From: SB11 sp035906255 | Lineage (GTDB): Bacteria; Bacteroidota; Bacteroidia; UBA8524 | DNA: 64,000 nucleotides | Direction of reading: 5' to 3' | Assembly (NCBI GenBank): GCA_035906255.1 | Contig: JAMIFM010000025.1 | Span: 62,001-126,000 of the forward strand | Shown here: positions 60,278-64,000 of the stretch, one piece after another | Numbering within the stretch: position 1 is the first letter of the stretch | Layout: every line of letters starts with the position of its first letter | Program-made: the position numbers and the translations under genes | Notes under the pieces: model-generated | What the model was told of the DNA's origin: nothing | The model's input: the letters and a program-made list of their open reading frames with translations, nothing else | The model's database searches: none

Positions 60278-60361
60278 AGTGTTATAGTTTGTATGTGCAA
60301 ACCAACTATGCCTGTGTGACAACCCTATGTCAGCAGGGGTTAATAAAAATGAAAATATCTC

Positions 60362-60420
60362 TTTACTGGGTTGAAACCCAATACAATTAAATTACGGTGC
60401 AGAATTTTAATCCTGCGCTA
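60362..60420. repeat. Double palindrome, REP-like
   Basis: Two close palindromes: TGGGTT GA AACCCA (60367-60380) and GCAGaATTTTAATcCTGC (60399-60416). The GGGTTGAAACCC core is a type often found as scattered extragenic repeats in Bacteroidota; no second copy is in the window. Confidence 0.5.
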
Positions 60421-60425
60421 ATGGA

Positions 60426-61403
60426 TTAATCAGTTAAAACAGGCTCGCTAACCTCACTATGATAATGGTGGTAAACGTCAGAGGCCATTCTTTTGGTAAG
60501 CTCCTTTAGCGAATTTGGGAATAGGGGAGTAGCTTCTCTCCCAAACCCTAATAACCAACTGGCCATCCCTTCTGATACTACACACATAAAGGTAATATCG
60601 GTGAACTCTTCACCCCGCTTCTCATCCACAAAACCAAAATAATATTTTTGTTCACCCACAAAACGCAGCGCATGGTTGGTAAACCTTATCACCACCTTCT
60701 CAACGTTCTTCGGTTTCATAAACGTTTCAAAATGATGTTGCATACCGTCAAAGTTTTCCTTTTCAAACAACTCATCCGTAGTATGCATACTTTTAATACG
60801 GTCAGTACGGAAATCACGGAAATCATGCCGTAATCTGCACCAACCTATTAAATGCCAATGACCGCTATAAAAGCACAAACCGTGTGGTTCTATTTTTCTT
60901 ACCGATGTTTTGTTATTGTGAAATGAGTAGTACTCCACCTCAAGCACGCGCTGGTGGGCAAGTGCGTCTTGTATATCAGCTACAAAATGATTAGGGAAAC
61001 CCTCAGGCTGTCTTAGCTGTTTATACACCACAATTGAGGAGTCCAGTTTTTCAAGATATTCCTTCTCGTTTCCGCGAAGCACAGCACGTATTTTCTTCAT
61101 CGCAGCACTGTAGGGTTGTGATATAGAACTGTCAGACAATTTTTCAAGCAGTTTTTCGCCCGTAAGCAAAGCGGCGGCTTCTTGTTTGCTAAAAATAACA
61201 GGGGGTAAATGATAGCCTTCAGCAATAAAATACCCTACGCCTGCTTCAGCACCAATGGGTACACCGGCTTCTTCCAGTGCACGTATATCGCGGTACACCG
61301 TGCGCACACTTATTTCAAAGCGGTTGGCAATCTCTTCGGCTTTCACTATCCGCTTACTTTGCAGATGTATAAGGGTAGCCACCAAGCGGTCAATACGGTT
61401 CAT
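60426..61403 (-). CDS. YafY-type transcriptional regulator (HTH + WYL)
   Basis: 325 aa. An N-terminal winged HTH (ATLIHLQSKRIVKAEEIANR, then FEISVRTVYRDIRALEEAGV) and a WYL domain (LEVEYYSFHNNKTSVRKIEP, then HGLCFYSGHWHLIGWCRLRH). These regulators respond to nucleic acid or other ligands, often after DNA damage. Its start overlaps the downstream end of the 62059 gene by 4 bp (ATGA), so both are in one transcript with the oxidoreductase first. Confidence 0.92.
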   Translation of the reverse strand: MNRIDRLVATLIHLQSKRIVKAEEIANRFEISVRTVYRDIRALEEAGVPIGAEAGVGYFIAEGYHLPPVIFSKQEAAALLTGEKLLEKLSDSSISQPYSAAMKKIRAVLRGNEKEYLEKLDSSIVVYKQLRQPEGFPNHFVADIQDALAHQRVLEVEYYSFHNNKTSVRKIEPHGLCFYSGHWHLIGWCRLRHDFRDFRTDRIKSMHTTDELFEKENFDGMQHHFETFMKPKNVEKVVIRFTNHALRFVGEQKYYFGFVDEKRGEEFTDITFMCVVSEGMASWLLGFGREATPLFPNSLKELTKRMASDVYHHYHSEVSEPVLTD

Positions 61404-62059
61404 AGTTTAGCAATAACAAACAACTCTTCGTTCTCCACAAATCTAAGCCCTTTTTCATCATCACCCGCAAGCTGTATCATAGCTTTTGCCACCGTAGAAG
61501 AGTGAATAGCCTTATACCTTTTCAGTTTACCCACAAACAACGGAGTAAATAGTGTCATCACCCATTTGCCAATCAACTCACCCAATCTGCTTTCTTCCCG
61601 CTTACCGAGTAATAACGACGGTCTTACAAAAACAGTTTTCTCAATCTCCAAAGCAGCAATGTCCTGCTCCATTTGTCCCTTAGTCCGAATATAAAAACTG
61701 CTACTATTGGCAGTAGCCCCAACAGATGAAATAGTTACCATACAAGGGATAGCATTGCGTTTTGCAATTTTAGCCAGTGAAAGCGGCAGCTCATAATCCA
61801 CCCGCTTAAATGCCTCTTGCGAACCTGCCTTTCTGATAGTAGTGCCCAAACAACAAAACAATACATCGCCGCGAATTTCATTTTGTATCAGTTCAGGGTC
61901 ACGTAAAGGGTTCACCAATTCTCTTAACTTCGGGTGTTCCTTTCCTGTGCTTGTTCGCACAATTATCTTCACGGTTCCGTATTCGGGATGTGCAAGCAGG
62001 TAATCCGTAAGCAATGCTCCGGTCTGTCCCGTAGCACCAAAAACAAGGGCGGTTTTCAT
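61400..62059 (-). CDS. NAD(P)-binding oxidoreductase, HTATIP2-like
   Basis: 219 aa from ATG 62059; a TTG at 62068 would add three residues. KTALVFGATGQTGALLTDYL is the NAD(P) motif (GATGQTG), then GDVLFCCLGTTIRKAGSQEA, VTISSVGATANSSSFYIRTK (YxxxK pair) and VFVRPSLLLGKREESR, the pattern of small atypical SDRs such as HTATIP2/YbjT. Substrate unknown. First gene of a two-gene operon with the WYL regulator. Confidence 0.88.
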   Translation of the reverse strand: MKTALVFGATGQTGALLTDYLLAHPEYGTVKIIVRTSTGKEHPKLRELVNPLRDPELIQNEIRGDVLFCCLGTTIRKAGSQEAFKRVDYELPLSLAKIAKRNAIPCMVTISSVGATANSSSFYIRTKGQMEQDIAALEIEKTVFVRPSLLLGKREESRLGELIGKWVMTLFTPLFVGKLKRYKAIHSSTVAKAMIQLAGDDEKGLRFVENEELFVIAKL

Positions 62060-62143
62060 TCCTAACAAATATAGCAGGTATTAAGCACCTTACTTAAAAC
62101 TTTTGGACGAACAAACTGCATTCATAAATTTAAAGTAGTGCAG

Positions 62144-62151
62144 TATTTTTG
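62144..62151 (+). promoter_or_regulatory. -7 promoter element of mnmD
   Basis: TATTTTTG fits TAnnTTTG, 13 nt before the ATG at 62165. It overlaps the in-frame upstream extension and so favours the later start. Confidence 0.4.
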
Positions 62152-62164
62152 CGTACCCCATATA

Positions 62165-62833
62165 ATGCTCGAAATAATAACTACTGCCGACGGCTCATCA
62201 AGTTTGTACAATCCTGATTTGAACGAGACCTATCATTCTCGTAACGGGGCTATAGCTGAATCTATGCACGTTTATATTGATGCAGGGCTTGTTTACCTGC
62301 TTCAACAGGGCGAAAAGAGGGTGAACGTTTTTGAGATGGGATTCGGTACAGGTTTAAATGCAGCCCTCACGTTTAAACAATGGATGCTTAAAGACGGTGT
62401 AATAGTAAATTATACCGCCATAGAAAAGTATTCTGTGCCGATTGAGATTGCTTTGCGGCTGCAATACAATGGTATTACTGATGTAAAAAATATAGTAGAT
62501 ACTTACATAGCAATGCACCAAGCACAGTGGGGCAATTGGGTTGATTTGGCAACGGGCTTTAATCTGAAAAAAATTGAGGCTGATATTTCAACGTATGAAC
62601 ATACAGGTAAATATAACCTGGTGTATTATGATGCTTTTGCACCATCAAAACAAGCCGAGGTGTGGCAACCTGCAATACTTGAAAAACTTGTAGCCGCAAT
62701 GGATAGGGGTGGTGTGCTGGTAACCTATTGTGCCAAAGGAGAATTTAAACGCACCCTTAAAGCATTGGGGTTGCAAGTAGAAACATTACCCGGGCCTGCG
62801 GGCAAAAAAGAAATTACCCGAGCATATAAATAG
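62165..62833 (+). CDS. mnmD: tRNA 5-methylaminomethyl-2-thiouridine methyltransferase (MnmD)
   Basis: 222 aa from ATG 62165, preferred over 62138 because a promoter-like element covers the extension. SLYNPDLNETYHSRNGAIAE start, the SAM motif NVFEMGFGTGLNAALTFKQW, YDAFAPSKQAEVWQPAILEK and VTYCAKGEFKRTLKALGLQ match MnmD, the stand-alone form of the methylase half of MnmC. It makes mnm5s2U at the wobble position of some tRNAs. Length and motifs are standard; no MnmC oxidase half is fused. Confidence 0.93.
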   Translation: MLEIITTADGSSSLYNPDLNETYHSRNGAIAESMHVYIDAGLVYLLQQGEKRVNVFEMGFGTGLNAALTFKQWMLKDGVIVNYTAIEKYSVPIEIALRLQYNGITDVKNIVDTYIAMHQAQWGNWVDLATGFNLKKIEADISTYEHTGKYNLVYYDAFAPSKQAEVWQPAILEKLVAAMDRGGVLVTYCAKGEFKRTLKALGLQVETLPGPAGKKEITRAYK

Positions 62834-62951
62834 CCAAAATACTATACATCCTTTGGTATAAGTTGGGTAAAAAGTTTTTTTGTAGTTAGATTAAATATAT
62901 ATATTCGGCGGTAGATATATTAACTACCGAAAACTAAACACACACGCAAGC

Positions 62952-63575
62952 ATGAAAGTTCTAAAAACAGTATTTATTATCCTGATAGTTTTGGCAGCCC
63001 TTTTAGTAATAGTGGGATTGTTTATGCCGTCAAAATTCAGATCTGAACGTTCATTGGTGATTAATGCACCGCAAGAGCAAATTTTTGAACAAATAAACAA
63101 CCTTAAAAATTGGAATAACTGGAATGCTTGGAACAGGACTGATACAAACTGGCAGGTAACATACAGCGAAGCACTTTCAGGTGTTGGAGCTTCGTATTCT
63201 TGGGTAAGTCAAAACCAAGAAATCGGCAAAGGCAAAGTAACCATTACCAAATCAGAGCCAATGGCAGTTGTTGATGGTACTATGGAGTTTGATGGAATGA
63301 ACCCTGCAAAAATTTACCACAAACTTGAACCGCAAGAAGGCGGCGTAAAAGTTACAATGGGTATAGAATCAGAGTTGGGCAATAATATCCTTATCAAATA
63401 TATGTTTGGTTTGTGGGGTGATAAAATGGTAGGCGGAAACTACGAAAAATCACTACAGGCACTTAGCGATTATGTAAAAGCAAACCCACCTGCACCACAA
63501 ACCCCTTCTGAACCTGCTAACTACGATAGCACCCACAATCACGATAGCGGAGCAGCTACACACGCGGCGCATTAA
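62952..63575 (+). CDS. Membrane-anchored SRPBCC (polyketide cyclase-like) protein
   Basis: 207 aa. An N-terminal membrane helix (VFIILIVLAALLVIVGLFMP), then FRSERSLVINAPQEQIFEQI, NNLKNWNNWNAWNRTDTNW and VKVTMGIESELGNNILIKYM of the START-like family, and a His/Pro-rich tail (NYDSTHNHDSGAATHAAH). The His-rich tail may bind metal. A small CGGTAG/CTACCG hairpin lies 23 bp upstream. Function unknown. Confidence 0.87.
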   Translation: MKVLKTVFIILIVLAALLVIVGLFMPSKFRSERSLVINAPQEQIFEQINNLKNWNNWNAWNRTDTNWQVTYSEALSGVGASYSWVSQNQEIGKGKVTITKSEPMAVVDGTMEFDGMNPAKIYHKLEPQEGGVKVTMGIESELGNNILIKYMFGLWGDKMVGGNYEKSLQALSDYVKANPPAPQTPSEPANYDSTHNHDSGAATHAAH

Positions 63576-63604
63576 TACTGATTTTTTGTTTATACCTGAT
63601 AATG

Positions 63605-63629
63605 AAAAGCCGCTTATTGCGGCTTTTTT
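63605..63629. terminator. Terminator between the SRPBCC gene and the EamA gene
   Basis: Stem AAAAGCCGC / GCGGCTTTT with TTATT loop and T6 on the plus strand. It overlaps the end of the convergent EamA gene. Confidence 0.88.
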
Positions 63630-64000
63630 GTTGTATTGATGCCGATATTTACCAAATAAACCCCTGCCAGAGTTAATACAGTTGAGATAGCAATTTTAAA
63701 AGTCAACTGCTCATTAAGAAAATACCAACCTAAAAATACAGCAACAATGGTATTAATGTGAGAATACATCGAAACCGTAGTTGCGGGGAGCTTGTTCAAT
63801 ACATACATAAAACAACCGTATGCCAGTATTGAACCAAATATAATAAGGTACGACAATGCCCAAATAGCTTCATTAGTAACTACGCTAAGTTTTGAAAACT
63901 CACCCGAAAAGAATGCGAACGGTAGCAAAAACAATCCTGCCGTAACCATTTGCCAACCCGAAAATTGTAATGAATGCAATGTTATAGTGGCCGTTTTGCG
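63614..64000 (-). CDS. EamA/DMT-family transporter, C-terminal part (cut by window edge)
   Basis: The frame is open on the minus strand from base 64000 to the stop at 63614 and encodes the C-terminal 128 residues. The visible part begins RKTATITLHSLQFSGWQMVT, then GLFLLPFAFFSG, WALSYLIIFGSILAYGCFMY, PATTVSMYSHINTIVAVFLG and ISTVLTLAGVYLVNIG: the last four or five helices of an EamA (drug/metabolite transporter) protein. The true start is outside the window; the TTG at 63979 is not a start but an internal Leu codon. Substrate unknown. Confidence 0.88.
   Translation of the reverse strand, partial: RKTATITLHSLQFSGWQMVTAGLFLLPFAFFSGEFSKLSVVTNEAIWALSYLIIFGSILAYGCFMYVLNKLPATTVSMYSHINTIVAVFLGWYFLNEQLTFKIAISTVLTLAGVYLVNIGINTTKKPQ

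Noticed and set aside
1..64000. CRISPR arrays, integrases or insertion sequences
   Set aside because: No regularly spaced repeats, no transposase or integrase frames were seen; the eCIS locus shows no flanking mobile genes within the window.

Overview
This window is a chromosomal segment of a Bacteroidota bacterium. The evidence is a C-terminal type 9 secretion (T9SS type A) sorting domain at 58314-59378, a DUF3276/PUR-family gene, a fused SecDF, and repeated matches to the Bacteroidota promoter pattern (TTG, about 20 nt, TAnnTTTG) in front of many genes. Ribosome-binding sites are weak and several genes begin with TTG or GTG. Base composition is moderate, about 40% GC by eye. The order cannot be fixed from sequence alone.

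Region 1 (1-22771, all minus strand) is one long operon for an extracellular contractile injection system (eCIS), the phage-tail-like family of Afp, PVC, MACs and AlgoCIS. In transcription order it encodes a DUF4255 cap/terminator protein, an unassigned 380-aa protein, two sheath paralogues, two tube proteins, a 51-aa DUF5908 protein, a LysM-tailed Afp7-like hub protein, a VgrG-like spike, a PAAR tip, a gp25-like wedge, two very large baseplate proteins (Afp11- and Afp12-like), an unassigned 1075-aa protein, an Afp14-like tape-measure protein and an AAA+ ATPase. The start of a DUF4157 protein is cut by the left edge. Genes abut or overlap by a few bases, and a promoter-like element lies upstream at 22845-22877. 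Cargo and fibre genes, if present, probably lie beyond base 1.

Region 2 (23052-36551) is mostly housekeeping: an orphan gene divergent from the eCIS, pdhB, a SugE/Gdx-type SMR exporter, secDF, a TrkA/KtrA-type K+ channel regulator, uridine kinase and a flavin-binding-fold protein. A three-gene cell-envelope set rich in Cys and His follows (30394-32165). Next come a VOC protein, an AraC-type gene broken by an in-frame stop, leucine dehydrogenase and an MsbA-like ABC exporter.

Region 3 (36681-48325, mostly plus) holds the PUR-family gene, a tightly overlapped run (DUF4199, SRPBCC, plsC, gatC) and a LolD-like ATPase. It continues with VOC and DUF1801 proteins, a convergent AlkZ-like/DinB pair, a polytopic glycosyltransferase-like protein, NUDIX, a lipoprotein, pirin, rseP, hscB and tRNA-Leu(CAA).

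Region 4 (48369-64000) holds an ABC-F ATPase with a structured leader, a deoxyhypusine synthase-like enzyme, a YdeI/DUF1905 protein, an AT-rich orphan membrane gene, mutS2 and a DJ-1/AraC regulator. It continues with small SRPBCC, SnoaL, VOC and GyrI-like proteins, a pair of paralogous small membrane proteins flanked by related hairpins, a T9SS-secreted protein, a WYL regulator with an SDR-like gene, mnmD, and an EamA transporter cut by the right edge.

No stretch longer than 300 bases lacks a gene. The longest gaps are 57029-57322 (hairpin repeats), 22772-23051 (divergent promoter region) and 49959-50223 (ABC-F leader and two promoters).
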